Shown here piece by piece: positions 12,310-23,877 of a stretch of 64,000 nt of DNA; within the stretch, counting starts at the first letter, position 1; each line of letters starts with the position of its first letter. Made by a program: the position numbers and the translations under genes. The notes below the pieces were generated by a model. The model saw nothing but the letters and a program-made list of their open reading frames with translations. It did no database searches and was not told where the DNA came from. This stretch comes from Cephalotus follicularis (lineage: Eukaryota > Streptophyta > Magnoliopsida > Oxalidales > Cephalotaceae): positions 1 through 64,000 of the forward strand of contig BDDD01000899.1 of NCBI GenBank assembly GCA_001972305.1, written 5' to 3'.

Positions 12310-13094
12310 AGTTAAAACCTAGATTTTTCATGAAGTTAGCATGTGTGTAGCTTGCTTCACTTTTCAAATAATTAGGAGGGACCCAAAAGCCCGGTTGGAT
12401 TCTGGTAAGACTATAAATTTCCCAGAACATCCCGGAGTTCTGGTACAACCAATCAGAATGACCCCTATATGATTTCCAATCTTCCCCTGGCTTCGTGTAA
12501 ACCAAGTCTACAATTTGTTAACCTCTTAACTAGTACTTTATCCAGTCATCGTCATATGTGTCATGTATCGTACGTCATTCATAGCTCCACCGTGACCTAG
12601 GGATCGGAATAATGTCACCCCCATGTAAAGTCGCGATAACTATAAATCTACGTACGCATTGAGACTGTCGGAAGACTCCTCTGGAAACCCCGTTTCCTGT
12701 CAACCTAAGTCTCAATGCACATAAATAATATAGAACCGATCACCCTCCATACGGGTGTGATGATCCCTCATTGCGCACTCACCTATACATCTCAATGACA
12801 ACCATTTTGAAAGCACGTGACTAGTGTTGGGGAAGGCGGAAATCAAAGCCAAGCAGTCACAACACAGCGTATGCCAGCCGCTCAGGTCTAAGGATACAAC
12901 GTAGTCCACGAATGGTGTGCTAGTCACCATACACTATACACTACCGAGACTATAGGAATCCTATTGACATAGGTATGACTTTCCAAATAGGTTTCCTATG
13001 GTGGGTCTATTCAGTCTAATGCTCTCTAGCACGAACCCCACATCAGCTTTAGGATAAATCCAAATGGTAATGAGATGGTCCATGCCCCACACGC
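12310..13094 (-). repeat. Copia LTR 'D', truncated
   Basis: It is homologous to the copia C LTR (32380-33130) in the same orientation. Shared blocks include the one near 12400 (GGAGGGACCCAAAAGC), the 'gatcaccct' block near 12740 and 'gctctctagcac' near 13025. It lacks its terminal TGTTAG end because copia B begins at 13095. No associated coding sequence was found, so it is a truncated or solo LTR. Confidence 0.7.
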
Positions 13095-13626
13095 TGTTAG
13101 ATATAGTGACCCGACAAGCCACTAGATGGGTTGTCACATTGTATCTTATCTTGTATAAAACAATCTTATTCCTTGTATATATGACGTGTGCTAAATTTGT
13201 TATGGCAATATCACTTGTATTTTATCACATAATTGAAGTAGTTTATTTTATTACCTACTTATACTAGTGATGCCCCGACATAAGGTTGGATGCCTGGCAT
13301 GGAGGCTGTGAGACTGGTTACCTTAATCCTTATGTCAAACTTGTTCCAAGTCATAGGTTCACTTTGTGGGCATTAGTGAACCGGATAGACTTGCGCGTAT
13401 GTTGCCTGCTCATGGAATCGGGGGATGGATTCTCTCACTACCATCTGTGTTGGACACTAGGGCAAATACGGTGTGCGCGCTGGGAGCGTGTACACTGAAC
13501 AGGACCCGCATAGGAGACACCGTTTGGATAGTCGCTATTCTCGTGTCAGTAGTGACTCCTACTTGTTGCGGTTGTGTATAAGTGATCATCACTTAGCGAG
13601 TTCTTTAACTCGTCTGATCCTTAGAC
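13095..13626 (+). repeat. Copia B (left copy) 5' LTR, first part
   Basis: It begins TGTTAGATATAGTGACCC and is the inverted counterpart of 30963-31460, nearly base for base. It stops at an assembly gap. The same LTR resumes at 21006 after the gypsy-2 insertion. Confidence 0.88.
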
Positions 13627-13695
13627 NNNNNNNNNNNNNNNNNNNNNNNNNNNNNNNNNNNNNNNNNNNNNNNNNNNNNNNNNNNNNNNNNNNNN
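13627..13695. other. Assembly gap (69 N)
   Basis: Unknown bases. By comparison with intact copies the gap should hold about 150 bp of copia B LTR (counterpart 30814-30962) plus about 600 bp of gypsy-2 LTR (counterpart 18456-19054). The N count is therefore probably a placeholder. Confidence 0.95.
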
Positions 13696-15649
13696 GCAAG
13701 GGGTTCGCGAGGCCCACATGCTCTGACGGAAAAGTCGTGTACGGCACTACACAAACAATCCCAAATACTGAATTTCTGATTCTTACAATAACTAGAGTAT
13801 ACTCATACGCCTCAAAAGGATCCATATCCTACCCTCAGGATACATATTTAAAAGAGACGCCGTAGACCGATAACACCGCCACGGTAGGTGTCATGTCCTC
13901 CGTGCCAAAGAACATGCCTATGATACCTCATAGGTAGGGTTTTTCTCTGTATGTTATTATGCTAAAACATTGTTTTAATCTAAAACAATTTTAAACAATT
14001 TCGAAACAATTTCTGATCTTATCTGAAAACAAAATCTTAACTGTATCTGAAGTTAACATACTCCGTAAGTGGAAGCCATGTTAATATTTCAAATAGTGAA
14101 AACACGTATATAAAAACCAATATCCGATGAAACAATACTAAAATTCATTTTAGTAATATTATTATCAAAATGAGAATATCCAATTAAAATATGAATATTA
14201 TTTCTAATAAAACCAAAAACATAATCCGTTCAATAAAACGTACGAAATCATCAATGAATGAAAGTTTAATCGAAGAATCCGTACAAAAACATATTTTAAT
14301 TCATTTCGAAGGAAAAAGCCAAAGAGCAGAAAATCCGTACCTTAGCTGACTGAAAAATCTAAACAAATACGAATACCGGACAAAAGTATCCTAGAGTGTC
14401 CTAACTTCACCAGGAACGATATAAAGACCTAAACATACGAGTCCAAACATCACATATCATAAAAGAAATCAAAACATCAAAAACTGTCTTAAAGCGTCGA
14501 CAGTTTGTTTCTAAGCGTCGACTGTCTAATAGCAAAAGGGACTAAGCGTCGAACAAGGGGTCGACCGACTAAGGCTTAAAACAACACAAAGCGTCGGCGC
14601 TCAGATACTAAGCGTCGGCGGTTTGCGTCAGTCACAGAACAACAATTGCAGAAAACTAGTTTCAAACTCATGAATAATACGATTTTTCATATCCAGAAGT
14701 TATAATAGCTATAACCAAACTTAAAAACATGTCATATGAGTCTGTATTTATCAATATAGTGATTTCAAACACAACATCATGAAAATAATAAGCTTAACAA
14801 AGTATGTTCGTATAAAAACATGGTTTTCAAGAATAGTTTACATAATCAAGAACTATAGTCAGATTTTCTTGTGAAAAATCCATAAAAACAGTAATATACA
14901 TATATATGCTCGCATCAATGACACTATTTCTTGTTTTTAATCATCAATATTACAAATCATGCATAAAACTCATGAATGAACATAACAGAAATTTTATTAC
15001 AACAGGCATCCTAAAACATGCTCTAGATCATGCTATAGATGGTTTTAACACAAAATAATGGATAATATTGAAACTACATACTACTAGCTACAAGTTTTGT
15101 TTAAAAATTACCTCCAGAAAACGTCAAAATCAATGTAAAAAATCAGGTTCAAAGCTGCTGTTCGTTTGTAAAAACTGCTGAAAAGTTTATGCTTTTAAAA
15201 AGAATTTGTCTGGTTAAATGCGAAAATCCGAGTGTTTAATTGCCAAATTAAGTGTAATAGGACATTACCATACAGATCAAACGCGTCTAACACTTAAAGA
15301 AAATCGGATAGCCACAAAAAGGAAAGAAATCAACCTTCCAAAAACACTGTCACCGACCAAACTGATATGGAAACCCGATCAAAGCGTCGACTGTTTACTT
15401 AAAGCGTCGACGGTTAAGCATATAAATACAAAACGCGTCGAAGTCACACGTTTAGGCGTCGACTTGCCACACCACAGCCAAAGCGTCGGCGGTTCTAAAG
15501 AGAGCGTCGGCTCTTTGTGCCCAGAAAACAAAATAAAAGGAATTCAAACCAAAAATAAAATGGGTCCACAAACCATAGCATAAGTCAAAAAGATATGATC
15601 CTAAACAACAATCATACAAACATGTCAACATAGAAAACGGGATATTACA
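13696..15649 (-). repeat. Gypsy-2 3' LTR (start lost in gap)
   Basis: It is a near-identical copy of 19055-21005, with only scattered differences visible. The right end GGGATATTACA at 15649 adjoins a purine-rich tract, which makes this the 3' LTR of a minus-strand element. GTCGAC clusters lie at 14490-14640 and 15375-15520. Confidence 0.92.
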
Positions 15650-15672
15650 TCCACCCCCCTTAAAAAGGATTT
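15650..15672 (-). other. Polypurine tract of gypsy-2
   Basis: The minus strand reads AAGGGGGGTGGA immediately before TGTAATATCCCG, the LTR start. Confidence 0.8.
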
Positions 15673-15695
15673 CGTTCCGAAATCATAACCATACC

Positions 15696-16549
15696 TTAAT
15701 CAAACAAGCGAGGATATTCCTGCCGAATATGCTCTTCCAACTCCCAAGTAGCTTCGCTTTCGGGATGATTCTTCCATAAGACTTTTACAAAAGGGATAGT
15801 CTTACTACGAGTAACCCTCTCCTGTCTGTCCAAAATAGCCTCAACCTCCTCATCCTAAGACAAGTCATCACGAATACCATCAAAAGGGTAGTGAACCACG
15901 TGCAAGGGATGGTACTGGTAACCCCTTAACATAGACACATGGAACACATTATGGACATGAGATAACTGTGGAGGCAAAGCTAATCGATAAGCAACCGCTC
16001 CAACCTTTTCCAAAATTTCAAATGGTCCAATAAACCGTGGACTCAACTTTCCTTTCAGCCCGAACCTCCGAACTCCCTTCCATGGTGAAACTTTCAGAAA
16101 CACATGTTCACCAACTCTAAACTCCAATTCCCTCCGATGTTTGTCTGCATAGCTCTTCTGTAGGGATTGAGCTGCTTTCAGTCTTTCTCTAGCTACAGTC
16201 ACTTTATCAGTAGTGATCTGAACTAGCTCAGGACCTTCAATAGCTCTCTCGCCAACCTCATCCCAACATGTCAAAGATCGACATTTTCTCCCATACAGTG
16301 CCTCAAATGGATCCATCCGAATGCTAGCATGCCAACTATTGTTATATGCGAACTCCACCAAGCTCAAATAATCATCCCAGTTTCCTGCCCACTCTAATGC
16401 ACAAGACCTCAACATATCCTCTAGAGTCTGGATGGTCCTCTCCGACTGTCCATCTGTCTTTGGGTGAAAAGCTGTACTGTAATTGAGCCGTGTTCCATAA
16501 GATTTCTGGAATCCCTTCCAAAATCTAGATGTGAAACGAGGATCCCGCT
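15696..16549 (-). pseudogene. Gypsy-2 integrase C-terminal half with chromodomain
   Basis: This starts abruptly at [14 protein letters not shown], in the middle of the integrase core. It continues through [17 protein letters not shown] and the GPF/Y module ([13 protein letters not shown]) to a chromodomain tail (VKVLWKNHPESEATWE) with a stop at 15696. One in-frame TAG near 15854 separates the tail. Everything from after the protease to the middle of integrase is missing. The upstream junction near 16549 fuses it, out of frame, to the protease reading frame. The N-terminal integrase zinc finger and the first catalytic Asp are absent. Confidence 0.9.
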
Positions 16550-18283
16550 TTAGATATCGGTGCCGCTCCGGGAATGAGCTCAATGGTAAACTCCACTTCC
16601 CGTTGCGGTGGCAAACCCGGTAACTCCTCCGGAAATACATCTGAAAACTCTCTAACAATCGGATAGTCCTCAAGGCGAGGTTCATCCTTAGAGACATCTT
16701 TTACAACAGCTAGGTAGCCCTCAGCACCTTTAGCTACCAATTTCCTAGCCTTCAGAGCAGAAATAATCTTAACTTCTCTTCTCAGCTGAGAACCCTGATA
16801 AACAAAGTCAGGCCTATCGACATCCCCAAACAAAACCCTCCGAGTGTGACAGTCAATCGTGGCACGATGGCGATCTAACCAATCCATGCCAAGAATCATG
16901 TCGAAGTCATGCATATCCATCGGGAAAAGATCAGCATCTCGAACACGATCATCAAAAGAGATAGGACAAGCACGAAAACATTCATATATCGTAACATATG
17001 TACCCATAGGGGTCGAGAGAACCAAAGTTGGATCCAGAGATAGAGATGGCATCCCAAAATGCCGAACAAAAGATCTCGCTACTACAGAGTGAGTCGATCC
17101 AGTATCATACAAAACATAAGTCATACGACTACAAACAGAAACATAACCCGAAACAGTTACTAGAGCACCTGCTGCCTGATGAGTGGTCAAAGCAAAGACT
17201 CGGCCACCCACATTGCGCTGTCCCGCATTTCCGCCATTTCCTTTCTTCTCCTTTGCTCGAGGGTCTATGCAATCCATGAAACGATGGCCCTGCTGTCCAC
17301 ACACAAAGCATGCTCCCGAAGCTTTATAACAACTCCCAACCGGATGCCTCTTCCCACAAGTCTCACACTGTGCTATCTGAACATTGGGGTTATCCCCACC
17401 AGTATTCTTCTTTTGTTGCTTACCATTCCGGCCCTTTTTCTGCTTCCCCGAATTTTGGCCTTGAGAGTCTCCCCTATTCCTCTTCTTTTCTCCTTCTAAA
17501 CGAGCAACCTGAAAGTCCAACCTTTCCATCTCTATGTTCTTTGCGGCGTTTGCAACTTCTGACACATTTGCAAACCTCGAGTTAATCAGCTTACCCCTAA
17601 GCTGATAATGCAACCTCCATTTAAATTTCTCATCATGTTCCGCTGCTGACCCTGCCGCAGGTCCCGCAAAGCCTGCCAACCTGGTAAACCGTGCCAAAAA
17701 CTCAGTAACAGACTCACCTTCCTTCTGTCTGGTCATCAGAAACTCCCTAGCATAGGCCTCTTTATCAGCAGTGGGGAAATACTGCTGATAAAAGATCTCA
17801 CAGAACTCGATCCAAGACAGTGTTTCAAATAAGCCTCTACCCTTGGCTGTCTTCAAGGTCTTCCACCATGTCTGGGCATCACCTTCCAGCTTATATACTG
17901 CCAACTTAACCTTCTAATTATCGCCACATTCCAGAACATCAAAAATCTTCTCTAAATGAGCAATCCAATGTTCGGCCTCCACTGGTGTCGGCGCCGAAGT
18001 AAAGGATCGCGGTCTCTGTTTTTTGGAACCTTTCCAGCCATACATGAGCTGGAGTATCAAGATGGTCCCCAGCTCCCCTAGCGCCATGAGCATCAACTGG
18101 TACATTCTCCTCAGCTACTTGCTCACGACGACCCTGTTCGTGATTTTGCTGCTGTTGCATCACTCGGTTCACTTCCTGAGCCACAGCCTGTCGAACCATA
18201 TCGTCAATTGCAGGCTCATTTCTTACTCCATCATGAGCCGCAACTGGTTCGGTCCTCTGAGGGGTGTTCCTTGTTCGTGCCAT
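16550..18283 (-). pseudogene. Gypsy-2 gag and aspartic protease (frameshifted)
   Basis: Gag probably starts at the ATG at 18283 (MARTRNTPQRTEP). A frameshift near 18000 and a stop near 17915 split it. From 17904 the frame is open for 459 codons: Gag core (YKLEGDAQTWWKTL; QKEGESVTEFLARF), then a zinc knuckle (CFVCGQQGHRFMDC). The retropepsin follows, with catalytic D-T-G in VLYDTGSTHSVV and the ILGMDWLDRH motif. The frame ends at [12 protein letters not shown], where RT would begin, and passes into integrase sequence. No RT or RNase H remains in this element. Confidence 0.9.
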
Positions 18284-18436
18284 CTACGCAACAAAATCCA
18301 AGATAAGAGAAAGGCAAAGAAGTCAGAAGGTCAAATGAAAGACATATCAAAATATCGTAACGAAGAAGTCCTAACCCAGTGTCTACCCAATCTCACATGT
18401 CAAACCTAGTCAGGTCTTCTAAGGAAACAAAACCTA

Positions 18437-18450
18437 TATCTCTGATACCA
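18437..18450 (-). other. Primer-binding site of gypsy-2
   Basis: The minus strand reads TGGTATCAGAGATA, complementary to the 3' end of plant initiator Met-tRNA. It lies five bases inside the 5' LTR. Confidence 0.88.
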
Positions 18451-18455
18451 CAATC

Positions 18456-21005
18456 TGTAACACCCCCGATGGTGGGAGCCCTTACAGGTCTTAATGCTAA
18501 ACTGAAACATAACGGAAATCTTAACAAAAGACTGATACGAAACGGATGTGGTGGTCTGAAAACATATCTTATTGCAAACTGATATAAAAAGAGTCTGAAA
18601 TTTAAGACAAAACATAACTAAAAACGGATCATAATCTGATGTCCAAATACTGAAATCATAACTGAAATAAAACCAAAGTATGAAACTGTTTTGCTGAAAA
18701 CTAATCTGATCCTACACAAGAACCAACTCCTAGCTGATATTCTGACAATGGGTAACTCTTATCACACATTTCCCCCATGCTCCTGAAAACCTGCCGCATA
18801 GAAACAAAAACGCGGCTGTGCAAACCTCAGTACGGATAAGGAATTAAAACAGTAAACGATAAACAAAATAATTTGCACTTTAAATTCAATAAGGTAACAT
18901 AGTAAATATTCTTGAAAAGTAAAACAGAATATTTTAAAACGAGCAGTTATAAAATCATCATAACTTACGAAAAACAGGATATCATAATCCAAAACATTAT
19001 CTGATTCATAATTCCATAACAGAGAATATCTGACATACATACACATATATAGGTGCAAGGGGTTCGCGAGGCCCACATGGTCTGATGGAAAAGTCGTGTA
19101 CGGCACTACACAAACAATCCCAAATACTGAATCTTTTCTTACAATAACTAGAGTATACTCATACGCCTCAAAAGGATCCATATCCTACCCTCAAGATACA
19201 TATTTAAAAGAGACGTCGTAGACCGATAACACCGCCACGGTAGGTGTCATGTCCTCCGTGCCAAAGAACATGCCTATGATACCTCATAGGTAGGGTTTTT
19301 CTCTATATGTTATTATGCTAAAACATTGTTTTAATCTAAAACAATTTTAAACAATTTCGAAACAATTTCTGATCTTATCTGAAAACAAAATCTTAACTGT
19401 ATCTGAAGTTAACATACTCCGTAAGTGGAAGCCATGTTAATATTTCCAATAGTGAAAACACGTATATCAAAACCAATATCCGATGAAACAATACTAAAAT
19501 TCATTTGAGTAATATTATTATCAAAATGAGAATATCCAATTAAAATATGAATATTATTTCTAATAAAACCAGAAACATAATCCGTTCAATAAAACGTACG
19601 AAATCATCAATGAATGAAAGTTTAATCGAAGAATCCGTACAAAAACATATTTTAATTCATTTCGAAGGAACAAGCCAAAGAGCAGAAAATCCGTACGTTA
19701 ACTGACTGAACAATCTAAACAAATAGGAATACCGGAAAAAAGTATCCTAGAGTGTCCTAACTTCACCAGGAACGATATAAAGACCTAAACATACGAGTCC
19801 AAACATCACATATCATAAAAGAAATCAAAACATCAAAAACTGTCTTAAAGCGTCGACAGTTTGTTTCTAAGCGTCGACTGTCTAATAGCAAAAGGGACTA
19901 AGCGTCGAACAAGGGGTCGACCGACTAAGGCATAAAACAACACAAAGCGTCGGCGCTCAGATACTAAGCGTCGGCGGTTTGCGTCAGTCACAGAACAACA
20001 ATTGCAGAAAACTAGTTTCAAACTCATGAATAATCCGATTTTTCATATCCAGAAGTTATAATAGCTATAACCAAACTTAAAAACATGTCATATGAGTCTG
20101 TATTTATCAATATAGTGATTTCAAACACAACATCATGAAAATAATAAGCTTAACAAAGTATGTTCGTATAAAAACATGGTTTTCAAGAATAGTTTACATA
20201 ATCAAGAACTATAGTCAGATTTTCTTGTGAAAAATCCATAAAAACAGTAATATACATATATATGCTCGCATCAATGACACTATTTCTTGTTTTTAATCAT
20301 CAATATTACAAATCATGCATAAAACTCATGAATGAACATAACAGAAATTTTATTACAACAGGCATCCTAAAACATGCTCTAGATCATGCTATAGATGGTT
20401 TTAACACAAAATAATGGATAATATTGAAACTACATACTACTAGCTACAAGTTTTGTTTAAAAATTACCTCCAGAAAACGTCAAAATCAATGTAAAAAATC
20501 AGGTTCAAAGCTGCTGTTCGTTTGTAAAAAATGCAGAAAAGTTTATGCTTTTAAAAAGAATTTGTCTGGTTAAATGCGAAAATCCGAGTGTTTAATTGCC
20601 AAATTAAGTGTAATAGGACATTACCATACAGATCAAACGCGTCTAACACTTAAGTAAAATTGGATAGCCACAAAAAGGAAAGAAATCAACCTTCCAAAAA
20701 CACTGTCACCGACCAAACCGATATGGAAACCCGATCAAAGCGTCGACTGTTTACTTAAAGCGTCGACGGTTAAGCATATAAATACAAAACGCGTCGAAGT
20801 CACACGTTTAGGCGTCGACTTGCCACACCACAGCCAAAGCGTTGGCGGTTCTAAAGAGAGCGTCGGCGCTTTGTGCCCAGAAAACAAAATAAAAGGAATT
20901 CAAACCAAAAATCAAATGGGTCCACAAACCATAGCATAAGTCAAAAAGATATGATCCTAAACAACAATCATACAAACATGTCAACATAGAAAACGGGATA
21001 TTACA
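18456..21005 (-). repeat. Gypsy-2 5' LTR (2,550 bp, complete)
   Basis: It runs from TGTAACACCCCCGATGG to GGGATATTACA, both ends being TG/CA. It is nearly identical to the left LTR, so the insertion is among the youngest here. It interrupts the copia B 5' LTR: the next base, 21006, continues that LTR at TGAGCGAAGG. The matching target duplication would lie in the gap. GTCGAC clusters are at 19845-19990 and 20735-20875. Confidence 0.95.
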
Positions 21006-21609
21006 TGAGCGAAGGTGATCGGGCCTATTATTGTCTGATTATACTTTGGACTTTTGAACTTTTTGGCCAAGGTTAATGTAGACTGGAAATTAGATTTCCG
21101 GAGAGTTTACCAAAGGTCCTAGTAATGATCAGATATTTTAGCAATTGAGGTACTATCTAGGGTTGACACATATCCTTACCCTAGACCTCAGTCGGGGCCA
21201 AGTATGACAAGGGATTATAGTACACGCGAACCGACGACTTAGAAAATCTAGGGTTAATGAGGTGTGTAATAAATTATGGAAAATTAATTAGATTAATTCT
21301 TCCATCTGGATAACATTTGATATTATTCCTAGAGCATTTAAATGGTCGAGGACCATTTAGAATGGCTAAACCGAACCCTAGGGGTATTTCGGTAATTTGA
21401 GCACACCTCTCGCTTTAACCAAGATTTTAAAGGGTCCCTGCCTTATAATGATTAGATCTTTCATATGTTGGACATATTAAGTCTTGGTGTCAAATATCGG
21501 TTATGTGGATTTTACGTTTTGTGGAAACATATGTGTTTAATCTTACTTAACCAATATTTGAAAGTTGTATGAAATCACTAAGAAAGTTAGACCTTTCATG
21601 CCTAACAGG

Positions 21610-21756
21610 CCAGAAAGCGTCGACGTCTTTTAGAAAGATGTTGATGCGTTTTCTTGATAAAGACGTTGATGTATTTTAGAAAGCATCGATGCGCTTTAGT
21701 GCCACGTAGCAAAGGAGTCGACGTCTTTTGAAAGGAGTCGACGTCTTTGAGCAGAA
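21610..21756 (+). repeat. GTCGAC repeat cluster in copia B U3
   Basis: Six or so units of the form AAAG-rCGTCGACGTCTTTT, some degraded to GTTGATG or ATCGATG. They sit about 175 bp upstream of the TATA box. The same cluster is at 30065-30215 in the right copy. Confidence 0.85.
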
Positions 21757-21930
21757 CGTGCAGCCTTTGCACGACCGCTACTCGTGGGCACTACCTCTCT
21801 CACATCCTTAGCCAGTTTCTCTTGATTCTACACGTTTTAGAAATGTGGGAATCATGGCTTCGAACTCCCAGGGAGTGAAGTCCATGATCCTAAGTGAATG
21901 GGAGATTGGGAGAGAGATTTAGTGGCTGGT

Positions 21931-21938
21931 TTTATAAG
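21931..21938 (+). promoter_or_regulatory. Probable LTR TATA box, copia B left
   Basis: The sequence TTTATAAG lies downstream of the repeat cluster and upstream of the putative R region. The right copy has the same box at about 29884-29890 on the other strand. Position fits a pol II promoter in U3; no direct evidence of transcription. Confidence 0.5.
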
Positions 21939-22469
21939 CAATTCTGCAGAAGAGAGAAAAAAGAAGTTTTGGTTTTTTGCTGGGTAATTGGACTTCGATA
22001 CTCTCTGCAGATTGTGAGTGATTTTCCTCAATTGATATACACCAAGCAAGGCTTATCTAGGGTGGATTGATTACTGATTTCATTGGTCATAATCAATACT
22101 CCCTTTTTCTAAGCTAAGTGAGAGAGTGAGTGTGTTCTAGCTCTTGGATTTCGCTGGTTGTTTTTCTTGGTGTTCCTGAAGCTTGGAGAAGATCAAAGGG
22201 ATTCTACTCAAGCTATATGTATGCCTTAGATGATGCTCTGATTAATGGTTTAATCATTGGATGTGTTTTATGGTCAAACTAAATTTTCTAAGTGCCTTAA
22301 TGAAAATGACAAGAAATTGGATTTCTGTGTGTTTTTGTACTGGGAATGGTGCTTAAATTTGTTTAGAATTAAGTTTGGAACATGCATGGTGCATTCAGGA
22401 ATGCCAGAATGGTATTCTATAATCTAAACCATTGATTTCAGCATTTTTCAAAAGGCAGAAATTGCCCAG

Positions 22470-22770
22470 GTGGCTAAAGACGTCGATGTCTTTTGGGAAG
22501 ACGTCGATGTCATTTTGAAATTCCAGTATAAACGTCGATATTTTTGTTAAAACGTCGATGTCATGTCTATTCCCAGAAACGACATCGATGTCTTTTGGTA
22601 AGACGTCGATGTCTGGATCATATTTTCTAAAACGTGTCGACGTCTTTGGTAAGGCGTCGATGCCATTTTCAACCCTACTTGAAAACGCATTGATGCTCTG
22701 TTTTTTGCATCGATGCCTTGTTCATACTTTTCCAGAAAACGCGTCGATGCTTTTTAGAAAGGCGTCGACG
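22470..22770 (+). repeat. Second GTCGAC/GTCGATGTC cluster, in the copia B leader
   Basis: More than ten units such as AAGACGTCGATGTCTTTT lie in 300 bp, downstream of where the primer site would be. They are matched in inverted form at 28735-29035. The same motif therefore occurs twice per element: in U3 and in the leader. Confidence 0.85.
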
Positions 22771-23554
22771 TCTTTTATATAAAAAAAACTGTTTTTGTAT
22801 AAAATTGGATTTTATGCATTTTGGCACTTGGAAAATTAAAATCATTGCTTGATTTAGTGGGAGTTTGATCAATTAACAACCATTGAATTAAATTGTGTAA
22901 TTGGTTATCATATATGGCATTTGTTTTATTATATTGGATATAATGTAGATCTTATGCACAATGGATGGCCCGAAAAGGACTTTGACCTAGTTTAATGTTT
23001 TCTAAGGGTGAATGGATTTTAATTTATTTATTATCTTTAAAGGTCTGTAATAAGGTGCCTGCGTGCACCAATTATTATTTTTTCCTTACTTTTGTAATTT
23101 CTCCTTGTATTTTTAATGTAAATTTTCTTTTCGAAAATGTATTGTTCCTTTTTGTAAAAGATGACTTTGCAAGGAGAGATGGAGGAAAGAAGGAGATATG
23201 AAGTAAAAGACTTTTGAAGGCCATGTATGCATGGTTATTGTTGTAATAAATAGATTTATATCCTTACACCTAGGAAGACCTTGTAATGACTTTGGGCTCA
23301 AGTCATTGCATAATAATGTCCTGGCCAAGATCCATTGACATATTTTAGAAATATGTCCAAGGTGCAGAAGATAAATCGTCTTGCATGATAAGCCGTAATT
23401 AATTGGAATTGGCTAATATAACCAATGAATTAATTAAGGGCTTGGTAATTAAAACTATGAGACCGCAAATTTCCTCAATTAAATAATAAGTCTCAACGTA
23501 GGAACCCATGGAGTGGATCCCCGTGACCTTCCACAATTTTCGTTGAGTAGTATT

Positions 23555-23602
23555 CCTGGGTTGTTGGTTTGTCATGCCCTAGCTGAGTCTGATGACTTGG
23601 GG
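23555..23602 (+). other. Copia B leader stem-loop 1 of 3
   Basis: The core TTTGTCATGCCCTAGCTGAG is closed by flanks starting CCTGGGTTG and ending ACTTGGGG. These pair over about 13 positions if G-U pairs are allowed. The inner stem is UCA(u)GC / GCUGA with loop CCUA. Confidence 0.6.
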
Positions 23603-23727
23603 ATATTATGTCAACGTCGGTGTTGGGCACCGCAAAGGGTGACTATGTTTTAGCACTTGGACACGCCTACGTGTGGGTGTTAAAACTAGTGCATTCCAAT
23701 GAAAATTGTGGGTACCTGACTTATTAA

Positions 23728-23771
23728 GATTCTGATGGTTTGTCATGCCCTAGCTGAGGCCATATTGAATC
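23728..23771 (+). other. Copia B leader stem-loop 2 of 3
   Basis: The core is the same as stem-loop 1. The closing stem is ATGG/CCAT plus GATTC/GAATC around a small internal loop. It starts about 171 nt after stem-loop 1. Confidence 0.65.
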
Positions 23772-23838
23772 TAAGGCCGAATACTATGATTGGATATTGT
23801 ATTGGATACAAATTTGCAAGAAAGCCTACCCATTGGAT

Positions 23839-23877
23839 ATATTATAGTTTGTCATGCCCTAGCTGAGGCTATAATAT
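23839..23877 (+). other. Copia B leader stem-loop 3 of 3
   Basis: The same core is closed by the perfect 9-bp stem ATATTATAG / CTATAATAT. It lies about 109 nt after stem-loop 2 and about 200 nt before the gag ATG. The right copy of B retains it at 28143-28181 with the same stem. Confidence 0.75.

Larger units (their letters stand above)
21006..22214 (+). repeat. Copia B (left copy) 5' LTR, second part, 3' end deleted
   Basis: This is the inverted counterpart of 29608-30813. A GTCGAC cluster (21610-21756) precedes a probable TATA box at 21931. At 22214 the sequence jumps to the equivalent of 29292. About 315 bp are lost, comprising the last ~280 bp of the LTR and the primer site. Confidence 0.88.

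Noticed and set aside
15218-15583. 121-codon plus frame in the gypsy-2 LTR
   Set aside because: It lies in LTR sequence and crosses a GTCGAC cluster. The near-identical second LTR does not keep an equivalent protein.
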